From: an uncultured Eubacteriales bacterium
Lineage (GTDB): Bacteria > Bacillota > Clostridia > Oscillospirales > Acutalibacteraceae
Direction of reading: 5' to 3'
Assembly: GCA_900315255.1 (NCBI GenBank)
Contig: OMYH01000011.1
Span: 1-52,027, forward strand
DNA: 52,027 nt
The notes below the pieces were generated by a model, which searched no databases, was not told where the DNA came from, and worked only from the letters and a program-made list of their open reading frames with translations. Positions 33,665 to 42,160 of this stretch are shown here, piece by piece; the stretch's first letter is position 1, and the number at the start of each line of letters is the position of its first letter. A program made the position numbers and the translations under genes.

Positions 33665-34516
33665 ATGGAATTTTGGTTTTCCGAAAATCACACGCCGAAT
33701 GTGCAAATATCTATCCGTGTGGATAAGCAGCTGTACAGCGGCAAAAGTGAATTTCAGCGAATAGACGTATTTGAATCGCCCGAGTTCGGAAGGTTTCTGA
33801 CGCTCGACGGATACATGATGCTCACCGAAAAGGACGAATTCATCTATCATGAAATGATAACCCATGTACCGATGGCGGTACATCCAAATGTTAAGAAGAT
33901 TCTTGTCATAGGCGCAGGCGACGGCGGAGTTGTGCGTGAGCTTGTTCGATATCATGATATCGAACATATAGACATGGTAGAGATCGACCCTCTCGTGGTG
34001 GAGGTGTGCAAAAAGTATCTGCCTCAGACAGCCTGCCGTTTTGACGACCCCAGGCTCAGTCTGCACTTTGAAGACGGTCTGCGTTTCGTTCGATTTAAAG
34101 AGAACGAATACGACCTGATCATAGTTGATTCAACCGACCCGTTCGGACCGGGCGAGGGGCTTTTTACAAAGGAATTTTACGGCAACTGCTACAAGGCACT
34201 AAAGGACGACGGTATTCTTATCAATCAGCACGAAAGTCCTTTCTATCCCGAAGACGCTCAGGCTTGCCAGAGAGCGCACAAAAACATTGTCAATACCTTT
34301 CCCATAGCAAAGGTATATCAGGCTCATATCCCGACTTATCCTTCGGGGCACTGGCTGTTCGGCTTTGCTTCAAAGAAATATCACCCCTTGAGGGATTTAG
34401 ACGAAACACGCTGGAATATGCGTTCTCTCACCTGCCGTTACTACACTACCACACTGCACAAGGGAGCGTTTTATATTCCCGCTTATGTAGAGGAGCTGCT
34501 TAAAAGTGTTGAATAA
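33665..34516 (+). CDS. speE: Spermidine synthase
   Basis: 283 residues with the aminopropyltransferase fold: N-terminal beta domain (MEFWFSENHTPNVQISIRV), dcAdoMet site VIGAGDGGVVRE, MVEIDPLVVE, and the catalytic region IIVDSTDPFGPGEGL. It transfers an aminopropyl group from decarboxylated AdoMet (SpeD product) to putrescine. AAGGAGG ribosome site. Its 3' end overlaps the speB start by 11 bp. Confidence 0.96.
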   Translation: MEFWFSENHTPNVQISIRVDKQLYSGKSEFQRIDVFESPEFGRFLTLDGYMMLTEKDEFIYHEMITHVPMAVHPNVKKILVIGAGDGGVVRELVRYHDIEHIDMVEIDPLVVEVCKKYLPQTACRFDDPRLSLHFEDGLRFVRFKENEYDLIIVDSTDPFGPGEGLFTKEFYGNCYKALKDDGILINQHESPFYPEDAQACQRAHKNIVNTFPIAKVYQAHIPTYPSGHWLFGFASKKYHPLRDLDETRWNMRSLTCRYYTTTLHKGAFYIPAYVEELLKSVE

Positions 34517-35360
34517 AAATATCGAAACATTCATTGCCTGCGACTGCGATTACAAAGACGCTGCGACTGTTATGTTCGGTGCGCCGTTTGATTCCACAAC
34601 ATCATTTCGCCCGGGAACCCGCTTCGGTCCGTCTGCGATCCGGAGCGAGTCATACGGAATCGAAACATACAGCCCCTATCAAAACAGAGATCTGGAGGAT
34701 ATTTCCGTAATGGACAGCGGAGATATAGAGCTTCGCATCGGCGACACCGAGGCGTGTCTTGCTCAGATAGAGGAACGCACAAGAACTATTCTTGACGACG
34801 GCAAGATACCTATGATGATAGGCGGCGAACATCTTGTTACATTGGGAGCGTTTCGCGCGATAGCCGAAAAATATCCCGATGTACACATCATACATTTTGA
34901 CGCACATGCCGATCTCAGAGAAGATTATTTAGGTGTAAAGAATTCTCATGCCTGCGTGTTAAGGCGCTGCTGGGATATAATAGGAGATGACCGCATTCAT
35001 CAGTTCGGTATACGTTCAGGCGAGCGGGCGGAGTTTGAGTTTGCGAAGACCCACACGGATATGCACCCGTTCAGTCTTGAGGATGTTCCTTCGGTTATCA
35101 GGGAGCTTGCAAGAAAGCCCGTATATTTCACTCTCGACCTCGATGTGCTTGACCCGTCGATATTCCCCGGAACGGGAACACCCGAGGCAGGAGGGGTCAC
35201 GTTTGAGGAGCTTCGCCGTGCGGTAACACAGGTATGCTCGGGGCTTAATATCATCGGCTGTGATGTAAACGAGCTTAGTCCGCATTACGACCACAGCGGA
35301 GTATCGACCGCCGTTGCGTGCAAGATAATCAGAGAGATCCTGCTTGCTATGAGCGATTAA
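34506..35360 (+). CDS. speB: Agmatinase (ureohydrolase family)
   Basis: 284 residues with the binuclear manganese motifs of agmatinase/arginase: GGEHLVTLG, HFDAHADLRE and TLDLDVLDPS, plus EAGGVTFEEL and DVNELSP. It converts agmatine to putrescine and urea. Starts at GTG 34506 (or TTG 34509) inside the end of speE, with GAGGAG upstream, so coupled. Its TAA stop coincides with the first bases of the dispersed repeat at 35355. Confidence 0.95.
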   Translation: MLNKNIETFIACDCDYKDAATVMFGAPFDSTTSFRPGTRFGPSAIRSESYGIETYSPYQNRDLEDISVMDSGDIELRIGDTEACLAQIEERTRTILDDGKIPMMIGGEHLVTLGAFRAIAEKYPDVHIIHFDAHADLREDYLGVKNSHACVLRRCWDIIGDDRIHQFGIRSGERAEFEFAKTHTDMHPFSLEDVPSVIRELARKPVYFTLDLDVLDPSIFPGTGTPEAGGVTFEELRRAVTQVCSGLNIIGCDVNELSPHYDHSGVSTAVACKIIREILLAMSD

Positions 35361-35496
35361 GGAGACACTGATTAAATTGAGTGCCGAAGTTGCGCCGTCA
35401 GATTTTTAGGCAAATTGTGCGAAAAATCCGCAGGAATACTGACGTATTTCAAGGATTCAAGATAATACGATGTCCACCGACACATCGGGAATGTGA
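35355..35496. repeat. Dispersed repeat inserted at the speB stop codon
   Basis: Its first 23 nt (35355-35377) are the same as at 4531-4553. Inner hairpins can form (GTCAG...CTGAC; CGATGT...ACACATCG at about 35469-35488). The right boundary is unclear, and the matching inverted end was not found. Beyond it begins a coding frame without a start codon. Confidence 0.55.
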
Positions 35497-35802
35497 CTAA
35501 AAATCGTTTCCGTCTACAAGGAAGAGGACGTAGGAAAAAAGTGCCGTATCATATATGTCTATGAAGACCATGCGTACGAAAACGAGGTTAAGTATGCCGC
35601 TTTTTCATATGCAAAAACAGACAGTCATATCAATATCAAGGTCAACCCGGACAGACCCATTGATATTCATTACACGCAGTACGATATAAACGGTCTGATG
35701 ATCGTTGACATACTTATGGGCGCATGGTGCGGTTTGTTTTTATGGGCAATAATAAGAAACAGAAAACGGAAGTGCCTTGAGTTAAGAGAGGATAAATCCT
35801 GA
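35497..35802 (+). pseudogene. 5'-truncated DUF3592-like membrane protein gene
   Basis: An open frame of about 101 codons after an in-frame TGA at 35494, with no start codon near its 5' end. It encodes SVYKEEDVGKKCRIIYVYED ... INIKVNPDRPIDI ... a hydrophobic segment LMIVDILMGAWCGLFLWAII and a basic tail. The KVNPDRP motif followed by a membrane helix mirrors RVNPDDP and the second helix in the intact neighbour at 35841. It is probably the remaining 3' part of a paralogue cut by the repeat. Confidence 0.65.
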
Positions 35803-35840
35803 ACCCGATAGAAAACAAACAGCCCGGAAAGGTGATTTTA

Positions 35841-36254
35841 ATGTTTAAAAATCTTGCAGGCATGATCTTACGATTTGTTTCGGTATTTTTTGCAGTAATT
35901 TTTCTTTTGTTCGGCGCACTTGCGGCAGCCGAATGCGTAAAGTACAAGGACTATGTTACATTTGAAGCAGACGTCGTTTCAGCATACAATGCGCCTTTAA
36001 GCACGGAATCAACCGAATACTATGTCGATATAAGCTATACATACAACGGAGTAAAATATACAACATCACAGCAGGTAATGTCAGAATACAAAGCAGGCGA
36101 CAAGATCAAAATAAGAGTAAATCCCGATGATCCATCTGAGCTTGCAGGGAATGTCAAAATGCTTGTGTTTCTCATACTTGCAGGTGTATTCGGGTTTATC
36201 TCCCTCGTAATGGGATTGGTATCTTTTTTCATAAGAAAAATCAAAACAGCGTAA
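35841..36254 (+). CDS. DUF3592-like membrane protein
   Basis: 137 residues: N-terminal membrane helix (about 8-30), an extracytoplasmic beta domain with VDISYTYNGVKYTTSQQV and KIRVNPDDPSEL, a second helix (about 108-130) and a basic tail. The layout is that of the DUF3592 family, function unknown. I chose ATG 35841 because the GGAAAGGTG site precedes it. Lies between speB and the carboxyspermidine genes. Confidence 0.75.
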   Translation: MFKNLAGMILRFVSVFFAVIFLLFGALAAAECVKYKDYVTFEADVVSAYNAPLSTESTEYYVDISYTYNGVKYTTSQQVMSEYKAGDKIKIRVNPDDPSELAGNVKMLVFLILAGVFGFISLVMGLVSFFIRKIKTA

Positions 36255-36276
36255 ATACAGCAAAGCAGGTGTTATC

Positions 36277-36621
36277 ATGCAGAAAAAAAGCAAAAAGCCG
36301 CTGCTCATCATGGCGGCAGTTTCGGTTATAATACTAATATTGGGATTTCTGTGCGGTATTGCTGTGTATTCACAGATAGCTGCACAGGTAAACGCCGGCA
36401 CAAATAACGTGATAATAGACGGCACGGACATATCCGCTCTATTGAATGTTGCAGGAAACGCAGGGGCGTTTGTTATGGGGGTTATCATTTTCGGCATAAG
36501 CCTTGTTACGATCGCCGTGCAGTGGGGCATATACGGGTTGGTGATATTGATCCAAAAACTAAGCTCATCGGGCGATATAGAAAGTGAAAAAAACGTTGAA
36601 CACTTAAACAGTATTAAATAG
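36277..36621 (+). CDS. Hypothetical two-helix membrane protein
   Basis: 114 residues, with hydrophobic segments at about 8-30 and 64-92 and a charged C-terminus. No family recognised. Ribosome site AAAGCAGGTG. Same strand and close spacing to its neighbours, so probably in the polyamine transcript. Whether it has a role in polyamine handling is unknown. Confidence 0.6.
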   Translation: MQKKSKKPLLIMAAVSVIILILGFLCGIAVYSQIAAQVNAGTNNVIIDGTDISALLNVAGNAGAFVMGVIIFGISLVTIAVQWGIYGLVILIQKLSSSGDIESEKNVEHLNSIK

Positions 36622-36662
36622 AATAAAATATATCTAAAACAAAATTCGGAGATGATGTAATT

Positions 36663-37922
36663 ATGGGTAAAGTATTAATTATCGGATGCGGCGGTGTTGC
36701 AAGTGTCGCAATACAAAAATGCTGTCAGCACAGCGATGTTTTTGAGGAGATCTGCATTGCAAGCCGCACAAAATCAAAGTGCGACGCACTCAAAGAGAAG
36801 TTAGAGAGCAAAACAGCCACAAAGATCACTACCGAGCAGGTAGACGCAGACAAGGTTGATGAGCTGGTTGCTCTTATTAAAAAAGTGCAGCCCGACCTCG
36901 TTATGAATATCGCTCTCCCCTATCAGGACCTTACGATAATGGATGCGTGTCTTGAATGCGGTGTAAACTATATGGACACGGCAAACTACGAGCCGGAGGA
37001 CATCACAGACCCGGCTTGGCGAGAGGTATACGACAAGAGATGCAGAGAGGAGGGCTTCTCCGCATACTTTGATTATTCATGGCAGTGGGCATACAAAGAA
37101 AAATTCGAGAAAGCAGGTCTTACGGCGCTTCTCGGTTCGGGCTTCGACCCGGGTGTAACACAGGCATACTGCGCATACGCACAAAAGCACCTTTTCGACA
37201 GAATAGACACAATAGATATTCTCGACTGTAACGGCGGCGATCACGGATACCCGTTTGCTACAAACTTCAATCCCGAGATCAATCTAAGAGAGGTATCAGC
37301 ACCCGGTTCTTACTGGGAGAACGGTCACTGGGTAGAGATCCCCGCAATGAGCATCAAAAGAGAATACAGCTTTGATCAGGTCGGTATGAAGGATATGTAT
37401 CTGCTCCATCACGAGGAAATAGAATCCCTTGCGAAGAATATTCCCGATGTAAAGCGCATTCGCTTCTTTATGACATTCGGTCAGAGTTATCTCACGCACA
37501 TGAACTGTCTTGAAAATGTAGGTATGCTCTCAACAGAACCGATAGAATTCGAGGGTCATCAGATAGTGCCGATACAGTTCCTGAAGGCGCTTCTCCCCGA
37601 CCCCGCAACGCTCGGTCCGAGAACGGTAGGTAAAACAAATATCGGCTGTATCTTCACCGGTGTTAAGGACGGTAAAGAAAAGACATCTTACATCTATAAC
37701 GTATGCGACCATCAGGAATGCTACAGAGAGGTCGGATCGCAGGCTATCTCCTATACAACGGGTGTTCCGGCAATGATCGGCGCTATGATGCTCTTAACAG
37801 GCAAATGGAACAAGCCCGGAGTATACACGGTAGAGGAGTTTGACCCCGATCCGTACATGGAGCAGCTCAACCTCTGCGGACTTCCGTGGCAGATAGACGA
37901 TAACCCCGTATTGGTAGACTGA
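36663..37922 (+). CDS. Carboxy(nor)spermidine dehydrogenase, saccharopine-dehydrogenase-like
   Basis: 419 residues with an N-terminal Rossmann motif VLIIGCGGVASVAIQKC and the family segment LLGSGFDPGVTQAYCAYA. It is the Lys1-like reductase that condenses putrescine with aspartate semialdehyde to carboxyspermidine (CASDH). The specific assignment, instead of lysine metabolism, rests on the adjacent nspC. GGAGATG ribosome site. Ends one base before nspC. Confidence 0.93.
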   Translation: MGKVLIIGCGGVASVAIQKCCQHSDVFEEICIASRTKSKCDALKEKLESKTATKITTEQVDADKVDELVALIKKVQPDLVMNIALPYQDLTIMDACLECGVNYMDTANYEPEDITDPAWREVYDKRCREEGFSAYFDYSWQWAYKEKFEKAGLTALLGSGFDPGVTQAYCAYAQKHLFDRIDTIDILDCNGGDHGYPFATNFNPEINLREVSAPGSYWENGHWVEIPAMSIKREYSFDQVGMKDMYLLHHEEIESLAKNIPDVKRIRFFMTFGQSYLTHMNCLENVGMLSTEPIEFEGHQIVPIQFLKALLPDPATLGPRTVGKTNIGCIFTGVKDGKEKTSYIYNVCDHQECYREVGSQAISYTTGVPAMIGAMMLLTGKWNKPGVYTVEEFDPDPYMEQLNLCGLPWQIDDNPVLVD

Positions 37923-37923
37923 T

Positions 37924-39048
37924 ATGGATAATGATATAAAAACACCTTACTTTCTTGTTGACGAAAATCGTCTTGTAAAAAATCTTGAAATTCTCAAAGA
38001 GGTAGAGGACAGCACAGGCTGCAGAATACTGCTTGCGCAGAAAGCCTTTTCGATGTTTTATACGTACCCGTTAATATCGCAGTATCTCTGCGGTACTACG
38101 GCAAGCGGTCTGCATGAAGCACGGCTCGGACACGAGAAATTCGGAGGGGAAACGCATGTTTTCTCCCCTGCATACAGAAAAGACGAATTTGAAGATATTT
38201 TAAGATATGCCGACCATATCGTATTCAACAGTGTTGAGCAAGTACGAAAGTTTGCACAGCAGGCACACGATAACGGTAAATCAGTGGGACTAAGAATTAA
38301 TCCGGAATGCTCAACGCAAATAGGGCACGAGATATACGACCCCTGCGCAAAAGGTTCAAGGCTCGGCTGCACATTATCGCAGTTTGACGAAAGCATATTG
38401 CCTTTGCTTGACGGACTGCATTTTCACACGCTGTGCGAGCAGAACAGTGACGCGCTTGAAACAACCGCAGAAGCCTTCGAGGAAAAATTCGGCAGGTACC
38501 TCAACAATATGAAGTGGGTGAATTTCGGCGGAGGTCATCACATCACAAGAGATGATTATGACATCGACACTCTGAAAAGAGTTATCAGACATTTCAAAGA
38601 AACATACAATCTTGAGGTATACCTTGAACCGGGAGAGGCGGTAGTGCTAAACGCAGGTTTCCTTATAACAAGTGTGCTTGAAACCGGCAGCAATGGCATA
38701 GATATAGCTATTCTCGATACGTCCGCTGCGTGTCATATGCCCGATGTTATCGAAATGCCATACCGCCCGCCGCTCATTAATTCGGGCGAAAAGGGCGAAA
38801 AAAAACACACCTACCGTTTAGGCGGGTGTACGTGTCTTGCAGGAGATGTAATAGGCGATTATTCCTTTGACGAACCGCTCAAAGAGGGCGACAGACTTGT
38901 TTTTGAGGATATGGCGCTCTACACTATGGTAAAGACAAACACCTTCAACGGAATGCCTTTGCCGTCCATAGTTTACAGAAAGTCGGATGGAAGTACAGTG
39001 GTTGTTAAAGAGTTCGGCTATGAAGATTTCTTAAACAGATTATCGTAA
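37924..39048 (+). CDS. nspC: Carboxynorspermidine/carboxyspermidine decarboxylase
   Basis: 374 residues, a PLP enzyme of the alanine-racemase fold III. Cofactor Lys40 in RILLAQKAFSMF, substrate-site segments DGLHFHTLCEQNSDALE and FGGGHHITRDDYD, and catalytic-type Cys in GGCTCLAGD. It decarboxylates carboxyspermidine to spermidine, finishing the route begun by the preceding dehydrogenase. Start ATG 37924, two bases past the upstream stop. Confidence 0.95.
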   Translation: MDNDIKTPYFLVDENRLVKNLEILKEVEDSTGCRILLAQKAFSMFYTYPLISQYLCGTTASGLHEARLGHEKFGGETHVFSPAYRKDEFEDILRYADHIVFNSVEQVRKFAQQAHDNGKSVGLRINPECSTQIGHEIYDPCAKGSRLGCTLSQFDESILPLLDGLHFHTLCEQNSDALETTAEAFEEKFGRYLNNMKWVNFGGGHHITRDDYDIDTLKRVIRHFKETYNLEVYLEPGEAVVLNAGFLITSVLETGSNGIDIAILDTSAACHMPDVIEMPYRPPLINSGEKGEKKHTYRLGGCTCLAGDVIGDYSFDEPLKEGDRLVFEDMALYTMVKTNTFNGMPLPSIVYRKSDGSTVVVKEFGYEDFLNRLS

Positions 39049-39066
39049 AAAACATTGAACAATCAG

Positions 39067-39200
39067 GACCACCCGCTCAGCGGGTGGTCTGCTCTGCCCT
39101 ATAAGAGCGTGCTGCGAACGCTGCCCCTTAAGTGGCCTGAGAAAGGTCTGCCAGATGCATTCCATTCTCAGCTACCCCTTAAAGGGTTCTTAATATAATC
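39067..39200. repeat. Palindromic repeat region after nspC
   Basis: A near-perfect palindrome GACCACCCGC-TCA-GCGGGTGGTC (39067-39089) followed by further weak hairpins (CCCCTTAA...). No T-run follows, so it seems more like an intergenic repeat than a terminator. 39049-39338 holds no gene. Confidence 0.5.
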
Positions 39201-39338
39201 CCCCGCAACAATAATGTCTATTTCTATACTTGTATTTCCAGTTCGCATGACGATCATATATCATTAGTGAACTTTTCCCCTTCAGATAGTCCATAATTTG
39301 AGCCGCACTATACTTAGTGTAGTCGTTTCACAACAAAA

Positions 39339-39371
39339 ACCGCACAAAGAAAGTCTTTGTGCGGTGATTTT
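39339..39371. terminator. Strong bidirectional terminator (probably the original rpsI terminator)
   Basis: A perfect 12-bp stem ACCGCACAAAGA/TCTTTGTGCGGT (39339-39350 with 39354-39365). T-rich tails lie on both sides (GATTTTTTG on plus, TTTTTGTTG on minus). It sits 25 bp outside the left att core, where the sequence once following rpsI should lie. Confidence 0.85.
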
Positions 39372-39517
39372 TTGTATAAACCCAAATGGGAAAAAATTAT
39401 CTCTTTGAGTTTTAAGTACATCATTTTGTTTTGTATTGAATTGTTTTGAAACCTTGATGTTTACTTGCTTTATTGTATCATAGTGTAATGATTAAATCAA
39501 TACCGTTTTGAATTGTT

Positions 39518-39550
39518 GGACATCAAACGGACATCAAAGCAGACATCATT
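39518..39550 (+). repeat. Integrase arm-type direct repeats, left end
   Basis: GGACATCAAA at 39518-39527 and 39529-39538, and a degenerate third unit at 39541-39550, overlapping the end of the integrase gene. Matched by two units at 43988 and 43999 near the right end. Confidence 0.75.
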
Positions 39551-40682
39551 CAGCAAGTTTGAATGATATCATATCAGCGACTTTTGCCTTTGTGCTTTGC
39601 AGCACATCAGAATATATATTTGCTGTTGTACTGACATCAGAATGACCGAGCATTTCAGAAACTATTTTCAGATCAATGCCGCTGTTAATCATCAAAGTTG
39701 CTGTACAATGCCGTAATGTGTGAAGCGTTGCAAACTCAAAAGATGTTCCCTTTACAAATTTACGGAATTGTGTATTAAGAAATGACCTGTCAACAAAGTT
39801 TCCTGTTTCAGTTGTAAATACCATTTCGGGATGTTGGTTACTCTTTCCGAGAACAGCGGCTTTTTCTTCTTGATGTTTCTGCTGCTCCCTGAATATTTCC
39901 GCTAAAGTATCACTTAGACCGATATATCTGTCACTGCTTTGTGTTTTAGGCGGTTGCAGCCAATGTTTACCGCCGACATCAGTTAATGTATTTTCAATAT
40001 GTATTGTCTTGTTTACATAGTCAATATCAGACCAACGGAGAGCCAAACATTCGCCTGATCTCATACCCGTAAATAATAATACTTTGATTATTGTATTAAA
40101 TTGTGAATACTCCTGCACCATTGATAATAGTTCCCTTGCTTGCTTTTCATCAAGTGAGGGCTTTTTCTTTTTGGCGGTTGAACCTTTGGGAAGAATAACT
40201 GCTTTGTTGCAGGGCGTTTCTTTTAAAAATCCCTGTTCAACTGCCCTTGCAAAAACAGACTGCATAATAACATAGATTTTCCGACAGGTTGCAGGGGAAT
40301 AAGTACGGGTTTTGAAAAATGCTGTAATCTTTGCAGGGGTGAAGTCTTTTAATTTGATATTTCCGAGTTCCGGCAAAAGATGATTTCTGATCTGACTTTC
40401 ATAATTGTAGGCGGTAATCTCTTTAAGCCTGTTTTTTGCATAGTTTTCTATGAACCATTCGCACATCTCAGAAAATCGCATATTTTCAGCAAGTGAAGTC
40501 ATACCTTTGCATTTTCTTTCAAACTCTGCCGCAAATTCAGCCGCTAATTTCTCAGCTTTTTTTGCTGTTACATTCTCAGGCGGTACAAAAGTAGTTGTTT
40601 TTCTGATCTTCTTTCCACTGGTATCTGTTCCGAGTGAAACAACAATTTGAAAAGTGTTTCCACGTTTATTTATTGCTGCCAT
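39546..40682 (-). CDS. int: Tyrosine recombinase / integrase
   Basis: 378 residues starting at ATG 40682 (AAAGGGGTG site). An N-terminal arm-binding domain (INKRGNTFQIVVSLGTDTSG), a SAM-like core-binding domain (about 60-165), then the catalytic domain with Arg in FTGMRSGECLALRW, HxxR in LHTLRHCTATLM, and the nucleophile Tyr in TTANIYSDVL. Of the Tn916/phage integrase type. Should integrate and excise this element at rpsI. The start overlaps the end of the upstream regulator by 17 bp. Confidence 0.96.
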   Translation of the reverse strand: MAAINKRGNTFQIVVSLGTDTSGKKIRKTTTFVPPENVTAKKAEKLAAEFAAEFERKCKGMTSLAENMRFSEMCEWFIENYAKNRLKEITAYNYESQIRNHLLPELGNIKLKDFTPAKITAFFKTRTYSPATCRKIYVIMQSVFARAVEQGFLKETPCNKAVILPKGSTAKKKKPSLDEKQARELLSMVQEYSQFNTIIKVLLFTGMRSGECLALRWSDIDYVNKTIHIENTLTDVGGKHWLQPPKTQSSDRYIGLSDTLAEIFREQQKHQEEKAAVLGKSNQHPEMVFTTETGNFVDRSFLNTQFRKFVKGTSFEFATLHTLRHCTATLMINSGIDLKIVSEMLGHSDVSTTANIYSDVLQSTKAKVADMISFKLAE

Positions 40683-41295
40683 TATTAGCACCCCTTTTTG
40701 TCTTTTCAAATGTGTTGTGGCGTTCTGCTGCTGACATATCTTCAATGATTTCTGTAAAAACCTTCTGAATAATCCACAGTTTAGCCATTTGTTCATTCTG
40801 AGTTACTATTATATCTTCAATGCCGTTATTACTGTTGTATAGTTTACCTTCTATTCTTGATTCAACTATAATTACACCTATTTCGTCCAATATTCTTTCA
40901 AAATTCGGATTTTCCAAAATTGTCGAGATATAACTGTTGTAAAATCTTTTATTATCAGCACTTTCATTCCACTTTTGAAGCAGAAGTATTGTTTTTTCTG
41001 ATAATCCTATTGTATTGCACACAGCTTGTATATCTGTATTTGGACTTTTTGTATTCGTTCTACCAAGCAAATAATCAGTTGAAACACCGTAATAATCAGC
41101 AATTATTGATAAGTTGGTAATAGAACAATCGCTAATAGCATTAAGGTATTTGTTAAAAGTTTGATAGGGTATATTCATTTGTTTGCATTGTATCGGAATA
41201 GTTAATTTATAATCAGTATCAAGCTTTTCATCTATCAGGCTATGTAATCTTTCAGCAAGCGTTTTTTTAGTCTGTTTGTTCAATAGTGTTGTCAT
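40666..41295 (-). CDS. HTH transcriptional regulator of the element
   Basis: 209 residues. The N-terminal helix-turn-helix of XRE-like type (MNIPYQTFNKYLNAIS, LSIIADYYGVSTDYLLGRTN) is followed by a C-terminal helical part of unknown fold. It lies in the position of a master repressor, co-directional with int and divergent from the other element genes, facing an array of TATCTAAT-type palindromes. Ribosome site AAAGGGCGG. Confidence 0.85.
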   Translation of the reverse strand: MTTLLNKQTKKTLAERLHSLIDEKLDTDYKLTIPIQCKQMNIPYQTFNKYLNAISDCSITNLSIIADYYGVSTDYLLGRTNTKSPNTDIQAVCNTIGLSEKTILLLQKWNESADNKRFYNSYISTILENPNFERILDEIGVIIVESRIEGKLYNSNNGIEDIIVTQNEQMAKLWIIQKVFTEIIEDMSAAERHNTFEKTKRGANNGSNK

Positions 41296-41309
41296 TTTAC
41301 CGCCCTTTC

Positions 41310-41438
41310 TTATCTAATTAGATAAAATCTTTATTATTATTATCTAATCATATCAGATAGAATTTTTTTCGTTTTTATTTCTTTATTGTGTTATAATCTT
41401 ATCAGACAAGAGAAAGAAAAAGATTATCTAATAAGATA
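41310..41438. promoter_or_regulatory. Operator array in the divergent control region
   Basis: TTATCTAATTAGATAA (41310-41325, perfect palindrome), TATCTAATCATATCAGATA (41341-41359), a half-site TTATCAGACAA near 41399, and TATCTAATAAGATA (41425-41438). The last two flank a TATAAT box (41392-41397) for the rightward genes. The common core is TATCTAATNAGATA. Probably bound by the adjacent regulator. Confidence 0.75.
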
Positions 41439-41493
41439 CTATCATTTTTCTTATTGATTGTCAAGAGAAATAAAAAGAGAAAGGGTGCTTTTT

Positions 41494-41649
41494 ATGAAAG
41501 CTAACGAGGAAAAGAAGAGGTACTATAAGCTATGGAGAGCAAAAAACAAAGAAAAAATCAAGGCTTATAACGACAGGTACTGGCAGAAAAGAGCTGAAAA
41601 AGCCGAAAGGGAGTTAAAAGAGAATGAAAACATTTCCGACAATCCGTGA
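41494..41649 (+). CDS. Small basic hypothetical protein, first rightward element gene
   Basis: 51 residues, very Lys/Arg/Glu-rich and helical (YYKLWRAKNKEKIKAYNDRY). Start ATG 41494 with GAGAAAGGGTG. No function recognised. Overlaps the next gene by 26 bp, so coupled with the xis-like gene. Confidence 0.65.
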   Translation: MKANEEKKRYYKLWRAKNKEKIKAYNDRYWQKRAEKAERELKENENISDNP

Positions 41650-41803
41650 AGTTGCAAAAACAGGGCTTTTGACAGAATACGCATTGAGAATGATGCTAAA
41701 ATCCGACAATCCACCACCGCACATCAAGATAAACAAGAAAATTTTAATCAATTATCCGCTGTTTGTTGAATGGCTTGACCGAAGATCAAAAAAGGGGGAA
41801 TAA
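41624..41803 (+). CDS. Excisionase-like small HTH protein
   Basis: 59 residues starting MKTFPTIREVAKTGLLTEYA, with later KINKKILINYPLFVEWL. This is the winged-helix layout of Xis/AlpA-like DNA-binding proteins (helix with EVAKTG, a basic wing, a C-terminal helix). Such proteins direct integrase towards excision. GGGAG ribosome site inside the preceding gene, and stop three bases before the next start. Confidence 0.7.
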   Translation: MKTFPTIREVAKTGLLTEYALRMMLKSDNPPPHIKINKKILINYPLFVEWLDRRSKKGE

Positions 41804-41806
41804 AAA

Positions 41807-42145
41807 ATGCGTAAATGTGAAGGAAAAGCAAGGCATATTTTCAATGAAAACAGTTTGACCGCCCAGCTTTTGGCAGTAATAGGAACGGGAGAAAAAGCCG
41901 CTGCTACTTCAAAGCAGATAAAACAAAGTTTCGGATGGAGCGAAAGAGAACTCAGAAAAGTTGTTGAACACTGCCGGAGAAATGGGATATATATTTTATC
42001 ATCAGACAGCGGCTATTATTTCCCGTCTTGCATTGATGAAGTCAAGGCATTTATAAAGCGAGAAAATGGCAGGATAAGAAGTCAATGCGTAACTTTAGCA
42101 CCGTTGAAACGATATCTGAAACAGCTTAACAACTCGGACACCTAA
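41807..42145 (+). CDS. Winged-helix phage-type DNA-binding protein
   Basis: 112 residues. The segment AAATSKQIKQSFGWSERELRKVVEHCRRNGIYILSSDSG (positions about 31-69) has the helix-turn-helix then beta-wing pattern of small phage replication/regulatory proteins. No enzymatic motif. Ribosome site AAAGGGGGAAT. It lies directly before the replisome organiser-like gene. Confidence 0.65.
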   Translation: MRKCEGKARHIFNENSLTAQLLAVIGTGEKAAATSKQIKQSFGWSERELRKVVEHCRRNGIYILSSDSGYYFPSCIDEVKAFIKRENGRIRSQCVTLAPLKRYLKQLNNSDT

Positions 42146-42160
42146 AAAAGAGGGGGGAAT

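Noticed and set aside
39067-39089. Palindrome after nspC as its terminator
   Set aside because: The stem is strong, but no T-run follows. The hairpin at 39339-39371 has the proper tail and is the better transcript end.
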